NCBI GenBank assembly: GCA_965230265.1
Contig: OZ245999.1
Location: forward strand, 3,286,001 to 3,350,000
DNA: 64,000 nt
Direction of reading: 5' to 3'
Source: JAJFKX01 sp965230265
GTDB taxonomy: Bacteria > Pseudomonadota > Gammaproteobacteria > Xanthomonadales > Wenzhouxiangellaceae
The position numbers and the translations under genes were made by a program. Shown piece by piece: positions 43,571 through 53,180 of the stretch (position 1 is its first letter; the number at the start of each line of letters is the position of its first letter). Below the pieces are notes generated by a model. It saw only the letters and a list, made by a program, of their open reading frames with translations. It searched no databases and was not told where the DNA came from.

Positions 43571-44054
43571 TTTTGAATCCAAGGTTTCGCTCGACAAAGT
43601 GAAGCCAGCAGAAGCTGGCTATCTGACAGAGTTGGCAATGCGGTCGAAAAAGCATTGGGGCTATTCAGATGATTTTATGCGCGCTTGCCGCAAAGAGTTG
43701 ACGCTTACACCGCAACAAATCAAAACAGGTGAATTGGATGTAATGGCGGCTGTGAAAGACGAAGTGATTACAGGTTTTTATGCGCTTGCCCAACTTTCCC
43801 CAAAGCTTTTTGAGTTGCATGCCTTGTTTGTGGAACCAGAGTTTATTGGTACAGGTATTGGCCGGGTATTGATCCGGCATGCCATAGACAGAGTTGCCTC
43901 GCAGGGTGGGGAAAGCCTGACCATTCAGGGCGACCCCAATGCTGAGCGTTTTTATCTTGCCGCTGGTGGTAAACCGATTGGATTTAAAAAATCAGGCAGC
44001 ATTCCGGGTCGTCAGCTGCCATTGTTCAGAATTGATATTAACCCTTTATTTTAG
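43539..44054 (+). CDS. GNAT-family N-acetyltransferase
   Basis: This 171-residue acetyltransferase has the motif-A loop FVEPEFIGTGIGRVLIRHA and the C-terminal GDPNAERFYLAAGGKPIG block. The N-terminal ELAMRSKKHWGYSDDFM is typical of a common uncharacterised GNAT subgroup. The only reasonable start before that region is GTG at 43539, which lies inside the preceding membrane-protein gene. Substrate unknown. Confidence 0.86.
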   Translation: MIKNHKQKKDNFESKVSLDKVKPAEAGYLTELAMRSKKHWGYSDDFMRACRKELTLTPQQIKTGELDVMAAVKDEVITGFYALAQLSPKLFELHALFVEPEFIGTGIGRVLIRHAIDRVASQGGESLTIQGDPNAERFYLAAGGKPIGFKKSGSIPGRQLPLFRIDINPLF

Positions 44055-44067
44055 CCATGATTTTAAG

Positions 44068-44076
44068 TTATCCACA
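44068..44076 (+). promoter_or_regulatory. Isolated DnaA box between convergent genes
   Basis: A perfect TTATCCACA lies in the 69-base gap between the GNAT gene and the convergent M28 peptidase, about 34 kb from the origin candidate. It may be chance; one such box is not evidence for a DnaA-titrating site. Confidence 0.3.
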
Positions 44077-44123
44077 GCAGCATATAAGCGCCTCAATTGT
44101 GATAAGAGATTAAAGTCAACGGG

Positions 44124-45581
44124 CTAATTGTTTGATAAAGGCTCCAACTCTCCAGTCCCAAACCCAACGGTATGATTGGCCGCCAGCCATGCCAGCACGG
44201 CATAGGCAGCAACATTTTGATTCAGGTTTTGCGGGTCAATTTTATCCAAGGTGTCATTATCAGTGTGATGCAAATCAAAATAGTCAGTGGCATCCTGACG
44301 CAAGGCAACATTGGCCACGCCGGCCTGAATCAGAGGGAAGATATCACTGCCACCAGGGCGGTCATTTTCGCCCAGTTCGATACCCAGCGGAGCCAGGTGA
44401 CGGTGGATTTTTTGAATCATTGCCCAGCCGAGCGGGTTGGTACGGCCATCGATGCGGTAAATAGGGCCAGCACCCAGATCGGATTCAACGGCAAAAACAT
44501 GCTGCAATAAACCGGAAGGCGTTTTGGCTTGTTGTTGTGCCAGGTATTCACGGCCGCCATACAAACCCTGTTCCTCATGTGCGAACAAACCGATCCGAAT
44601 GCCGCGTTTGGGGCGTTGCTGACGTTTTATGATCATATCGCCGACCGCCATTACTATGGCCACACCGGCACCATCATCGACTGCTCCAGTTCCCATATCC
44701 CAAGAGTCCAGATGTGCACCCAGCAGTAGAAAATCCTCCGATTCGCTGCCGCTGATTTCACCGAATACATTTTGCGAAGTAGCTTCCCCATCAAAACCAA
44801 CATCCAGCTTTAACTCCAGGCGTGGCGTCATACCTCGCTCAAATAAGCGCACTAACTGATCGGCATCGGGATTAGAAATCGCCGCTGCCGGAACCAGTGA
44901 TTGGCCCTGCTCGGTTGGTTGCCTGATAGCCCCGGTATGTGGCAAGCGATCGTTATCTGTACCGATGGAACGTATAACCAGAGCGACGGCGCCTTTGCCA
45001 GCGGCTTCAATAGGCCCCTGACTGCGGGCAATAACGGCAGCACCGTAACCAGAACCATCACGAGTACGCTCCATGCGGTTGCTGATAAAGGCGATTTTGC
45101 CTTTAACCTTTGCTGCATCGGCATTTTGCAATGCTTCCAGATTCTCAAAATGAATCACATCGGCGGTAATTCCAGCATCCGGTGTCCCTGGTGCCCCACC
45201 TAAGGCGGTCACAGCAATATGCTGGTTACCAGGTGCAACCAAGCGAGCGGATTCGGCGCCACGACGCCAGTAGGGAAAGCTAACCGGCTCAGTCCAGACT
45301 TTATCAAAGCCCAGCATCTGCAGGTTTTTCACTGCCCATTGCACAGCTTTTTTATCCGCTTCACTGCCACCCGGGCGAGCCCCAACTTCGGTTGTCAGCG
45401 ATGACACCAGACCATATCCGGGATGCTGTCCAGCCAGTGCCTGCTGCCGCAGTTCACGGGCAATCTCGGCATCGGTTTGATTGATTTGCGGCTTAAATAA
45501 CTCAGCCTGTGCATTGGCATCAACAACGGTCAGTGCCAGTAAAACACTCAGCAGAGCACAGCTAATCAGAGGGTATTTCAT
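44124..45581 (-). CDS. Secreted M28 family zinc peptidase
   Basis: This 485-residue exported protein has a signal peptide (LLALTVVDANA), a PA-like insert, and the M28 core. Metal ligands and catalytic residues are visible in LLGAHLDSWDMGTGAVDDGAG (His, Asp), FAHEEQGLYGGREY (Glu-Glu), VESDLG (Asp) and DLHHTDNDT (His). Family members are aminopeptidases or carboxypeptidases of periplasm or medium. It overlaps marC by four bases, in an operon with marC and rppH. Confidence 0.92.
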   Translation of the reverse strand: MKYPLISCALLSVLLALTVVDANAQAELFKPQINQTDAEIARELRQQALAGQHPGYGLVSSLTTEVGARPGGSEADKKAVQWAVKNLQMLGFDKVWTEPVSFPYWRRGAESARLVAPGNQHIAVTALGGAPGTPDAGITADVIHFENLEALQNADAAKVKGKIAFISNRMERTRDGSGYGAAVIARSQGPIEAAGKGAVALVIRSIGTDNDRLPHTGAIRQPTEQGQSLVPAAAISNPDADQLVRLFERGMTPRLELKLDVGFDGEATSQNVFGEISGSESEDFLLLGAHLDSWDMGTGAVDDGAGVAIVMAVGDMIIKRQQRPKRGIRIGLFAHEEQGLYGGREYLAQQQAKTPSGLLQHVFAVESDLGAGPIYRIDGRTNPLGWAMIQKIHRHLAPLGIELGENDRPGGSDIFPLIQAGVANVALRQDATDYFDLHHTDNDTLDKIDPQNLNQNVAAYAVLAWLAANHTVGFGTGELEPLSNN

Positions 45582-46174
45582 AATCGGTTTCCAAGATAAT
45601 CGGCAATGCCGTCCAGTAACATCTGCACGGATAAAGCCACCAGCACCAGACCCATCAGGCGTTCCATGGCCACCAGGCCTCGCTTGCCCAACAATTTATG
45701 CAGTTTGGTGGCAGTCAATAAAATGACCGCAGTGATAAACCAGGCAGCCAACAAGGCCAACAGCCAGACTTGCTGTTGTCCTGGTTCGCGGCTGACCAGC
45801 AGGATCAAAATGGCCAAGGTTGAGGGTCCGGCCACCAGTGGCACAGCCAGTGGTACCAGCAGTGGTTCACCTTCTATGGTTTCTTCAATACTGGCTGCCC
45901 GGGGTACCGGGAAGATCATTTTCAGAGCAATTAAAAATAAAATGATGCCACCGGCAATACTGATCGATTCTGCACTCAGCTTTAAGGCGTCCAATACCGG
46001 TTGGCCAATGTACAAGAACACCACCATAATAATCAGCGCCAACATCAACTCACGCATTACTACTTTCAGGCGACGTTCGTTAGAAACAGATTCCAATGTA
46101 CTCAAGAATAATGGAATATTGCCCAATGGGTCCATGGTCAAAAACAACAGCAGGGCAGCACTGAAAAAGTCCAT
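45578..46174 (-). CDS. MarC-family integral membrane protein
   Basis: A 198-residue protein with about six membrane helices and family motifs FLTMDPLGNIPLFLS at the N-terminus and VPLAVPLVAGPSTLAILIL in the middle. MarC/YhgN-type proteins have no established transport substrate. It begins two bases after the rppH stop and overlaps the peptidase gene, so the three form one transcript. Confidence 0.92.
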   Translation of the reverse strand: MDFFSAALLLFLTMDPLGNIPLFLSTLESVSNERRLKVVMRELMLALIIMVVFLYIGQPVLDALKLSAESISIAGGIILFLIALKMIFPVPRAASIEETIEGEPLLVPLAVPLVAGPSTLAILILLVSREPGQQQVWLLALLAAWFITAVILLTATKLHKLLGKRGLVAMERLMGLVLVALSVQMLLDGIADYLGNRL

Positions 46175-46176
46175 TA

Positions 46177-46677
46177 TTATTTCTCAGTAATCATAGGATC
46201 GGCATTCAAAAACCCTTCCAGGTGTTTCAAGGCACGGGTGTAGACAGATCGTTTAAAGCGAATAACGTGTTTGGCCGGGTACCAATAATCCACCCAGCGA
46301 TAATCATCGAATTCTGCTTTGGATTTGCCTGTATCATTCAGGGAAATCAGTGATTCGTCACCATTGAATCGAACCAGATACCAAACCTGTTTTTGGCCAA
46401 TGCACAAAGGTTTGCTGTGGCGGCGTCGATAACGATGAGGGAGTTGATAGCGCAACCAGCCGGGCGTAACACCCAGTACGTCGACATGTTCGGGGCGCAG
46501 TCCGGTTTCCTCTCGAAGCTCACGATACATGGCTTCCAGAGGTGTTTCATCGGTGTTCATGCCCCCTTGCGGGAACTGCCAGCCATTGTCATGAATGCGT
46601 TTTGCCCACAAAACGTGGTTATCATCACGCACAACCACAATGCCGACATTGGGTCGATATCCATCCGAGTCGATCAT
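46177..46677 (-). CDS. rppH: RNA pyrophosphohydrolase RppH
   Basis: RppH converts the 5' triphosphate of mRNAs to monophosphate, triggering RNase E decay. The Nudix box appears as GGMNTDETPLEAMYRELREE, with the trailing TGL completing it. The start MIDSDGYRPNVGIVV (ATG 46677) matches the canonical E. coli N-terminus; an ATG at 46692 would add five residues. CIGQKQVWYL and FKRSVYTRALK are also family blocks. It leads the rppH-marC-M28 operon. Confidence 0.96.
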   Translation of the reverse strand: MIDSDGYRPNVGIVVVRDDNHVLWAKRIHDNGWQFPQGGMNTDETPLEAMYRELREETGLRPEHVDVLGVTPGWLRYQLPHRYRRRHSKPLCIGQKQVWYLVRFNGDESLISLNDTGKSKAEFDDYRWVDYWYPAKHVIRFKRSVYTRALKHLEGFLNADPMITEK

Positions 46678-46738
46678 GGCACTGATGCGCATAAGCGCAA
46701 TATTTAACTAAGCTAATAGTAAAACAACGATTGGATAA

Positions 46739-46750
46739 TGTACATGTACA
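46739..46750. promoter_or_regulatory. 12-base palindrome TGTACATGTACA
   Basis: A perfect palindrome lies between divergent rppH and the DUF456 gene, 21 bases before the latter's start. It has the size and symmetry of a dimeric regulator site. Confidence 0.35.
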
Positions 46751-46771
46751 AACAGTTAAGAGGTTTTAATA

Positions 46772-47257
46772 ATGGACTGGAATAGTCTTTGGTGGTTACT
46801 GGTCGCCGTGTTAATGCTGGTAGGTTTGGCCGGTGCGCTGCTGCCAGTGGTGCCCGGTCCTGCGCTGGTTTTTACTGGTGTGCTGGTGGCAGCCTGGATT
46901 GATGATTTTGCCTTTATTGGCCCATGGGCGCTGGGTATTTTTGCCGTTTTGGCGGTGATAGCACATTTGCTCGATTTTATCGCCGGGATGGGTGGTGCCA
47001 AGGCAACTGGAGCCGGACGGGGTGCTTTGCTGGGTGCTGCATTGGGTACATTTGTCGGAATATTTTTTGGTTTACCCGGCATTTTCCTGGGTCCATTTGT
47101 GGGGGCAGTCATCGGTGAAATGCTCACTGTTAACGATTTTTATCATGCTACCCGCGCTGGTATTGGTGCGTGGTTTGGCGTGATTGTGGGAGTGGCTGCC
47201 AAACTGGCGATCAGCTTTACCATTATCGGTGGGTTTTTATTGCTCCGGTTTTGGTAA
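46772..47257 (+). CDS. DUF456 membrane protein
   Basis: This 161-residue protein is almost entirely hydrophobic, with Gly-rich helices and the family pattern AGALLPVVPGPALVFTGVL, IAGMGGAKATGAGRGA and GLPGIFLGPFVGAVIGE. Function of the family is unknown. AGAGG precedes the ATG. It is divergent from rppH. Confidence 0.9.
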   Translation: MDWNSLWWLLVAVLMLVGLAGALLPVVPGPALVFTGVLVAAWIDDFAFIGPWALGIFAVLAVIAHLLDFIAGMGGAKATGAGRGALLGAALGTFVGIFFGLPGIFLGPFVGAVIGEMLTVNDFYHATRAGIGAWFGVIVGVAAKLAISFTIIGGFLLLRFW

Positions 47258-47363
47258 CTCAGCTGTGTGACAGGTTATGCTAGGGTTATACATGTAAATA
47301 TGGTGCTGCTGGCAAAACACACGTTGAATCAGTGACCAACCCTGATAATCAAGGAGAATAATC

Positions 47364-47753
47364 ATGGCTAGCGTTTTGGGTTTGGGTGGTCTTTTCTTCA
47401 AAAGCAAAGACCCTAAGGCACTGACTGCCTGGTATGCCAAGTGGTTGAATATTCCTGTTGATGAGCAGGGTTACGTTTCGTTGCTGCCAGCCACGATGCC
47501 TGCAGGTGGCTATACGGTATGGAGCCCGTTTAAACAGGACACCGAATACTTTAAACCCAGTGATCAACCCTTCATGATGAATCTGGTGGTGGATGATCTG
47601 GATTCCGCCCTGGCGCAGGTTGTAGAAGGCGGTGCAGAACTGGTGGGTGAACCGATGGATGAAGTGTACGGCCGGTTTGGCTGGTTCATGGACCCTGATG
47701 GCAACAAGGTTGAGTTATGGCAGCCTCCCGCTGAGCTTCCATCGTCTGGATAA
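47364..47753 (+). CDS. VOC (glyoxalase/bleomycin-resistance-like) family protein
   Basis: A 129-residue single vicinal-oxygen-chelate domain with two beta-alpha-beta-beta-beta halves; characteristic strands include GLGGLFFKSKDPKALTAWYAKW at the start and WFMDPDGNKVELWQPP at the end. AAGGAG lies before the ATG. Metal-dependent lyase, dioxygenase or binding roles are all possible. Confidence 0.87.
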   Translation: MASVLGLGGLFFKSKDPKALTAWYAKWLNIPVDEQGYVSLLPATMPAGGYTVWSPFKQDTEYFKPSDQPFMMNLVVDDLDSALAQVVEGGAELVGEPMDEVYGRFGWFMDPDGNKVELWQPPAELPSSG

Positions 47754-47806
47754 AATACCGATCGCTTAAATTAATCGAAAATACAGGCAATCGAGAGTAG
47801 ACCGAT

Positions 47807-48532
47807 ATGGGTAACAATAAAAAAATGGCCGTAGTAACGGGTGCCAATCGTGGTATTGGTCTGGAAGTGACCCGTCAACTGGCAGAAAAAGGCTGGCAGG
47901 TGGCGGCTTGCTGTCGCGATATCAACAAAGGTGCAGCAGCGATCAAGCCATTGCAGGAGCAAGGCCTATCGGTTGAGCTGCGCAAACTGGATGTCACCCG
48001 CAGCAGTGACTGTCAGGCATTGGCCAAGTGGCTTGAAACAGGCGAGCAGCAAGTTCATGCCTTGATCAACAATGCCGGGGTGTTTTTGGACAGCCAGTCC
48101 GATGGCAGCTCCGACCCGTTGAGGCTAGATGCAACCATGGCATTGGAAACTTTCAATATCAACACCCTGGGTGCACTGCGTACCATTCAGGCGCTGGCAC
48201 CACTGCTGGCCGAGGGTGCTCGTGTGGTAAATGTCTCTTCGGGTATGGGGCAGCTGGCTTCAATGGGTGATGGTTATCTGGCTTACCGGATGTCCAAAAC
48301 GGCTTTGAATGCATTAACCAAAGTCATGGCAGCGCGTTTGGCCAATATCCCTCGCGGCAGCAAAATTCGGGTTAATGCTGTCTGTCCTGGCTGGGTGCGT
48401 ACTGAAATGGGTGGAGAGCATGCTGAGCGCGAGGTCAGCGAAGGTGCCGATACCATTGTATGGTTGGCCAGCTCTGATGAAGTGACCACCAGCGGGGGCT
48501 ATTATCGGGATCGAAAACCGATAGATTGGTAG
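47807..48532 (+). CDS. SDR-family oxidoreductase (carbonyl reductase-like)
   Basis: This 241-residue protein has the TGANRGIG cofactor motif, NNAG, catalytic Ser in VNVSSGMG and YRMSK. The short length and RVVNVSSGMGQL region resemble plant and bacterial carbonyl reductase-like SDRs. The substrate is unknown. It lies between the VOC gene and the phosphatase gene on the same strand. Confidence 0.86.
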   Translation: MGNNKKMAVVTGANRGIGLEVTRQLAEKGWQVAACCRDINKGAAAIKPLQEQGLSVELRKLDVTRSSDCQALAKWLETGEQQVHALINNAGVFLDSQSDGSSDPLRLDATMALETFNINTLGALRTIQALAPLLAEGARVVNVSSGMGQLASMGDGYLAYRMSKTALNALTKVMAARLANIPRGSKIRVNAVCPGWVRTEMGGEHAEREVSEGADTIVWLASSDEVTTSGGYYRDRKPIDW

Positions 48533-48577
48533 CGTCACTTTTTGCATATCATCATTACCCGTGTTGAGGTCTAGTCT

Positions 48578-49858
48578 ATGAGACGTTGTTTGGGCGTCAT
48601 TTTTCTGGGTGTGCTGATAGGTGTCTTAATACGCCAGATCCAGGTAGAAACAGACAGCCAGTTCGCAGGAGCGCGTGGGCCTTATCTGCAAACACTTACA
48701 CCCACAGGGGTAATTGTTCGGTGGCAAACCGAAGCGCCGACAGCGACAAAATTACAATTAAATGGTTTGACTGTATCGGGCCAAAATGAGCCAACAACCC
48801 ATCACCGGCTTGAGCTTCAAGACCTGAATCCATCCACACACTATGAATATCAGGTCGCTGATCAACAATATGGTTTTACGACACCGCCCTCTCTGAACAA
48901 TAATCTTAAGCCCGTTCGTTTATGGGTACTAGGGGATCCCGGGTCAAATTCAGATCTGCAGCAGCTTAATCGGCAGGTTGGTCAGCAGTGGTTACAAGAC
49001 AATGAACGTCCGGGCGAACCGTTGGTTGATCTTTGGCTGACCACAGGTGATAACGCCTACACCTCTGGCAGGAACCGGGAATTTCAGCAGGCCCTGTTTG
49101 AACCCTATCAGAACTGGCTTGCCCGGTTTGCCTTGATACCGATATTTGGTAATCACGATGTGCGACGACGTGCTTACTGGCGTATTTTTGAGTTTCCTGA
49201 ATCCGGGGAGCAAGGCGGGATAGCATCCGGCGATCCGCATTATTTTTCTATTGACCAAGGACCATTGCACCTGGTGGTCCTGGATTCTGAATGGTCAATT
49301 CTGCACGATCGAAATGCCATGCTGGACTGGCTCAGTCGCGATTTAGCCGCCAATAACCGTCAATGGGTCATTGTCACATTCCACCACCCGCCCTACAGCA
49401 AAGGCTCGCATGATTCTGATGATAATCGTGGCAGCGACCGACGGATGGGTTTGATACGACAACATGTTTTACCCGTGCTGGAACAAAACAATGTTGATCT
49501 GGTGCTTACCGGGCACAGCCATGTCTATGAGCGCAGCCATCTACTCAATGGACACTATGGCCCATCCACCAGTATCGAAGACAGTATGATTTTATCCAAA
49601 GGGCAGGGGCCAGGTGATCATTTCCAAAAGACACCAGACTGCCAACAAAACTGCGGCACGGTTTACCAGGTGCTGGGCAGCACCGCTGAATTGCGTCCCG
49701 GCTCAGTTGATCATCCAGCAATAGCAGTAGGTTTGAACCAAAGCGGCACAATCATCATTGATGTTAAAACTGAATGCCTGCGCAGCCGGTTTTTAAACAG
49801 TGATGGTGTGGTGACCGATGAGTTTTCGCTTGGTCAACAAGCGTATTGTTTGGATTAG
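48578..49858 (+). CDS. Purple acid phosphatase-like metallophosphoesterase
   Basis: This 426-residue protein has an N-terminal signal/anchor (VIFLGVLIGVLI) and a fibronectin-like domain (YLQTLTPTGVIVRWQTEAPT) followed by the calcineurin-like phosphoesterase domain. Metal-binding blocks are all visible: LGDPGS, GDNAYTSG, GNHDVRR, FHHPPYS and GHSHVYERS. Purple acid phosphatases hydrolyse phosphomonoesters with a dinuclear metal centre. The protein is likely periplasmic or secreted. GAGG precedes the ATG. Confidence 0.9.
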   Translation: MRRCLGVIFLGVLIGVLIRQIQVETDSQFAGARGPYLQTLTPTGVIVRWQTEAPTATKLQLNGLTVSGQNEPTTHHRLELQDLNPSTHYEYQVADQQYGFTTPPSLNNNLKPVRLWVLGDPGSNSDLQQLNRQVGQQWLQDNERPGEPLVDLWLTTGDNAYTSGRNREFQQALFEPYQNWLARFALIPIFGNHDVRRRAYWRIFEFPESGEQGGIASGDPHYFSIDQGPLHLVVLDSEWSILHDRNAMLDWLSRDLAANNRQWVIVTFHHPPYSKGSHDSDDNRGSDRRMGLIRQHVLPVLEQNNVDLVLTGHSHVYERSHLLNGHYGPSTSIEDSMILSKGQGPGDHFQKTPDCQQNCGTVYQVLGSTAELRPGSVDHPAIAVGLNQSGTIIIDVKTECLRSRFLNSDGVVTDEFSLGQQAYCLD

Positions 49859-50048
49859 CTTGTTTGCAAAAGCTTGAGTTAATTCAAAAACTAGTTTATA
49901 TGAAACTGTACATTTTCAGCGGGAAAAAGTTGTCTATATTAGCTATTTACTTAAGCTCGCCAAGTCATGACTCGCGGCAAGAAGCAGATATCCTTATAAC
50001 TGATTTATATTTTTTAAAGTAGGCACTAACTCTTAGCGTGGAAATTAT

Positions 50049-51452
50049 TTAAGTGTATTTTTTAGCTGCCTCTCGACCAGCATCAGTTAGTTGATATGCG
50101 GCATGAAATTGTGAACGACCAGGTACTGGTTCTAACAAACCATTTGCTACTAATGATTGCAAAATACGTTTCATTTTATTTTCAGATTCAACAAAACAGA
50201 TTGCCCTAGCCTGTCTATTTGCAATATTATCATGATTAGAAAGATATTTAAGAATTGATTCTTCTGCAGTTGCCAACGTCTCGTGCTTTAAAGTAACTTT
50301 CACATAGCCACCGGTTTGTTCAATAATTGGAGGTTTTAACTTTAATTTTTGCATAGATTCGAAAGCAGTATTCAGGCCTTCGCCGACATCTTTATTTGGT
50401 GGGTTAGGAAATTTATTAATTAACCGTACAAGAGTAGGGTTACGAGCAAACCTTTCCGAAAGGATATTTTTTTCTGTAACGTGCCCAGGAAGAGTCCCTG
50501 GGCTTAAAACTTCTACTCGATTATCAAAAATCCTAACATGTATGTCATCCGCAATAGAATAATCTCTATGAATTACAGCGTTGGTTAAAATTTCATGAAT
50601 AGCTTCATGTGGATACTTTACTTCAACCAAGCCTTCATTAGTTTGTAAGCGGACGGATTCTACAATCTCAGTTGTTTTTTCTACTGACATACTTATTTGA
50701 TTATATGCATTACCATCAATTGATATAGGGTCAAATTCAAGAGTTTCTCGAGAACCTTCTTTATCTGACGTTTTATACTTATAAATTTTTAACCCGCTTC
50801 GCTTGGGAAGTGCTGCTTGAGGTTCTTCACTGAAAAGCAAAATAGCAGTAACAGTAGGCTTTCCGTTTTGTAAGAGTAGTTGTTTTTTTAACCAGGGTTC
50901 CGGCTCACCAGTAGGAACAACTTCAATTAGAAACTCAATTATATGCAATGAATTACATACCACCTCCTCAGGGCAATTAATAAGCTCAGTTTCAAAGGAT
51001 ATAATTCCTTTGTCGCGCTTGAGTGAAGCAATTCTATCTTCATCTTGCACGGGAAGGCTTTGTGCACCACGCCGAATGTAAACTTTACCATCACTTGCTT
51101 TTTTAAGGTCGCGAGTTTTTGATATTTCAATTTTTAGTACTAGACCCTCTTCTTCCTGATTGATTAAAAACTCATATCTATAATCATTGCCTAGAGGAAA
51201 ATGCTCTTCGAAAACTTGTAAATGAGCATTAGCCGCTTCAACAGAGTTGAATCCGCGCCATAACCGGGGAGTATCATCTATACCTATAAATAACTCTCCC
51301 CCTTCTGCATTAGCAAAGGCAGAAATTGCCTTGCTAAGCTTGCGAGGAGAAACCTCAATAGCTTTAAGGTCGGAAAAATGACCTTCTTCTATCGCAAAAA
51401 GTTTTTCCTTTTCTAAATTTGATACTGCGGTTTTTGTTATCGTATAACCCAT
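50049..51452 (-). CDS. AlbA_2/Schlafen-type ATP-binding protein with winged-helix C-terminus
   Basis: This 467-residue protein has an N-terminal AlbA_2 (Schlafen AlbA) domain with the ISAFANAEGGELFIGIDD block, a middle region, a HATPase_c_4-type segment (HEAIHEILTNAVIHRDYS, VEVLSPGTLPG) and a C-terminal helix-turn-helix region (LQSLVANGLLEPVPG). Proteins of this type are often called putative transcriptional regulators or helicase-related; some occur in defence islands. The gene is distinctly more AT-rich than its neighbours and stands alone, suggesting horizontal acquisition. Partners for a defence role are not seen. Confidence 0.82.
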   Translation of the reverse strand: MGYTITKTAVSNLEKEKLFAIEEGHFSDLKAIEVSPRKLSKAISAFANAEGGELFIGIDDTPRLWRGFNSVEAANAHLQVFEEHFPLGNDYRYEFLINQEEEGLVLKIEISKTRDLKKASDGKVYIRRGAQSLPVQDEDRIASLKRDKGIISFETELINCPEEVVCNSLHIIEFLIEVVPTGEPEPWLKKQLLLQNGKPTVTAILLFSEEPQAALPKRSGLKIYKYKTSDKEGSRETLEFDPISIDGNAYNQISMSVEKTTEIVESVRLQTNEGLVEVKYPHEAIHEILTNAVIHRDYSIADDIHVRIFDNRVEVLSPGTLPGHVTEKNILSERFARNPTLVRLINKFPNPPNKDVGEGLNTAFESMQKLKLKPPIIEQTGGYVKVTLKHETLATAEESILKYLSNHDNIANRQARAICFVESENKMKRILQSLVANGLLEPVPGRSQFHAAYQLTDAGREAAKKYT

Positions 51453-51639
51453 AGTGCTATTTCCAATAATATCCTTATTATCTAAGAATAACCTCTGATT
51501 ATGCTTTATAGAATATAATTTTATAACTAGCTATAAAGCCCTGATTTGGGTAGCAGACTGCCCCTTGTAATTTCATATATAATGACCGCTTTGAGTATAC
51601 AAGAGCCATTGTCAGTTTTCACCTAGATAGATTATTCAG

Positions 51640-51714
51640 ACTGATTGTTCAAACTCTGAGTTCCTCCAGATTAATCCAGAAATAAAACCCGCCTATTCCG
51701 GCTTTTACATAAAC
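51640..51714. repeat. Diverged direct repeat, copy A (next to serine hydrolase stop)
   Basis: This stretch and 53181-53252 share long near-identical runs, such as CTGAGTTC, CAGATTAATC and TAAAACC, in the same order and orientation. The two copies flank the serine hydrolase gene and the small frame beyond it. Confidence 0.6.
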
Positions 51715-51732
51715 AAAATTTATGATTTTTCC

Positions 51733-52929
51733 TTATTCAACAAACGCAGGCAGAATGGTATTTGAAACCTGAGCCATTATTGTGTCATCCCTGTCATGGC
51801 CGGTGATCACAATAACTAGATCAAGGTCTTCAACCACGATGACGCGTTGCCCGCCGCCGCCCCAGGCAAATGTGGCGTTATAAGTTTTGTCACTGATTGC
51901 TATAGGTGTTTGATACCAAAAATAGCCGTAACGATAGATTTCGGGCATCCAGTCTTCAGTTGGCTTAACAATGCCGCTGGTAGCTTTGGCAAGATAGTCT
52001 GCGGGGATAAGCTGTTCGCCGTTCCATTTGCCTTTATTCAGAACCACGCTGCCCCATTTAAGCATGTCACGCGATGTCATGCTCACACGCCAGCCCGCTT
52101 CCGGCAAACCACTAATGTGATTCTGCCAGTCATAGTTTGTGATTCCTAATTTATCGAGAATTTCATTTTTAATAAAATCCTCGGCGGTACCTGGTACGAC
52201 TGCGTCAATGACACTCATCACCAACATTGGATTAAAGTTGCCATAGTTATAGACCTGAGACTCTGCGGTAATCGGCCCGCTATGCTCAAGCAGGGCCTGA
52301 ACAAAGCCCTGACCTTTTAACACGTCGGGGTTTTCTTGAAGTTCTTCCCATTGATCATCACTGACGCTAAGTCCACCATGCATGGTTAATGCTTTATGGA
52401 GTGTGATTTTTTCGGTGCCTTCGACAAATTTTGTTGGGTCCAGGTCTTTCAGAAAACTAACCAGCGGTTTGTCCAGGTCTGCCATTGTCAGATAGCCCAA
52501 CTGGATCGCGCGACCCAGCACCAGGCTGGTGTAGGCTTTGGTCGCTGACGCCTGGCCGTGAGCCAGGTTGATGCGACCGCGCAGATAGTAGGATTCAAAT
52601 AAAAGCTTGTCTTTGTGAGCGATAAGCAGGCTGTCATAGTTACCATGCTCATTGGCCCCGATCTCTTCAGCCAGCTTGATAATATTGGCTTTTTCGCCAG
52701 CATCTACACCCAGCTCACCTACGGGAATAGAACCTTTTCTATCCGCTGGTGTTTTATCAATAAAGGCTTTTTCGAGCAGGGGGATATCCCGAAATGAAAG
52801 TTCGGCCTCGGCGGCTGTGGCCTCCGGTGCGTGGTCACTATTTTCTGGCGTACTTGCAGTGGCAAAGTTGCTGAAACTGCTTAATAAAGCAACGGCGAGA
52901 AAACTTTTAAAACTCAAATTGATGGTCAT
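51733..52929 (-). CDS. Secreted serine hydrolase (beta-lactamase / class C PBP-like)
   Basis: This 398-residue exported protein has a signal peptide (LAVALLSSFSNFATA) and the class C fold: SxxK motif in GQASATKAY, Tyr-x-Asn in VYNYGN, and a GGGG strand (FAWGGGGQRVIV) at the third motif. This family includes esterases and D-aminopeptidases as well as beta-lactamases, so resistance should not be assumed. It is flanked by a diverged direct repeat. Confidence 0.88.
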   Translation of the reverse strand: MTINLSFKSFLAVALLSSFSNFATASTPENSDHAPEATAAEAELSFRDIPLLEKAFIDKTPADRKGSIPVGELGVDAGEKANIIKLAEEIGANEHGNYDSLLIAHKDKLLFESYYLRGRINLAHGQASATKAYTSLVLGRAIQLGYLTMADLDKPLVSFLKDLDPTKFVEGTEKITLHKALTMHGGLSVSDDQWEELQENPDVLKGQGFVQALLEHSGPITAESQVYNYGNFNPMLVMSVIDAVVPGTAEDFIKNEILDKLGITNYDWQNHISGLPEAGWRVSMTSRDMLKWGSVVLNKGKWNGEQLIPADYLAKATSGIVKPTEDWMPEIYRYGYFWYQTPIAISDKTYNATFAWGGGGQRVIVVEDLDLVIVITGHDRDDTIMAQVSNTILPAFVE

Positions 52930-53180
52930 GCTCGTTTCCAGATTATTATTAAGGCGGTTCTAGAATTAGAAATTCATCTTGACGATAGTTTTGGCTGCTC
53001 ATAGTCAAAATGGACAGAAGCAAAATAGTTAAGCGACAAATAGGCGTTACAAATTGTTATTGTTTTAAAGCCAACAATATAATTAGATACCATGTACGTC
53101 TGTTTTTACTGCATAAGCTTTTAAACCTTAGGTTTATAGTGTAGACCCCACTTTATTTTTCTCTTCACTACGATAGGATA

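Noticed and set aside
51733..52929. Beta-lactamase resistance gene
   Set aside because: Motifs fit the broad class C serine hydrolase family; nothing points specifically to beta-lactam hydrolysis.
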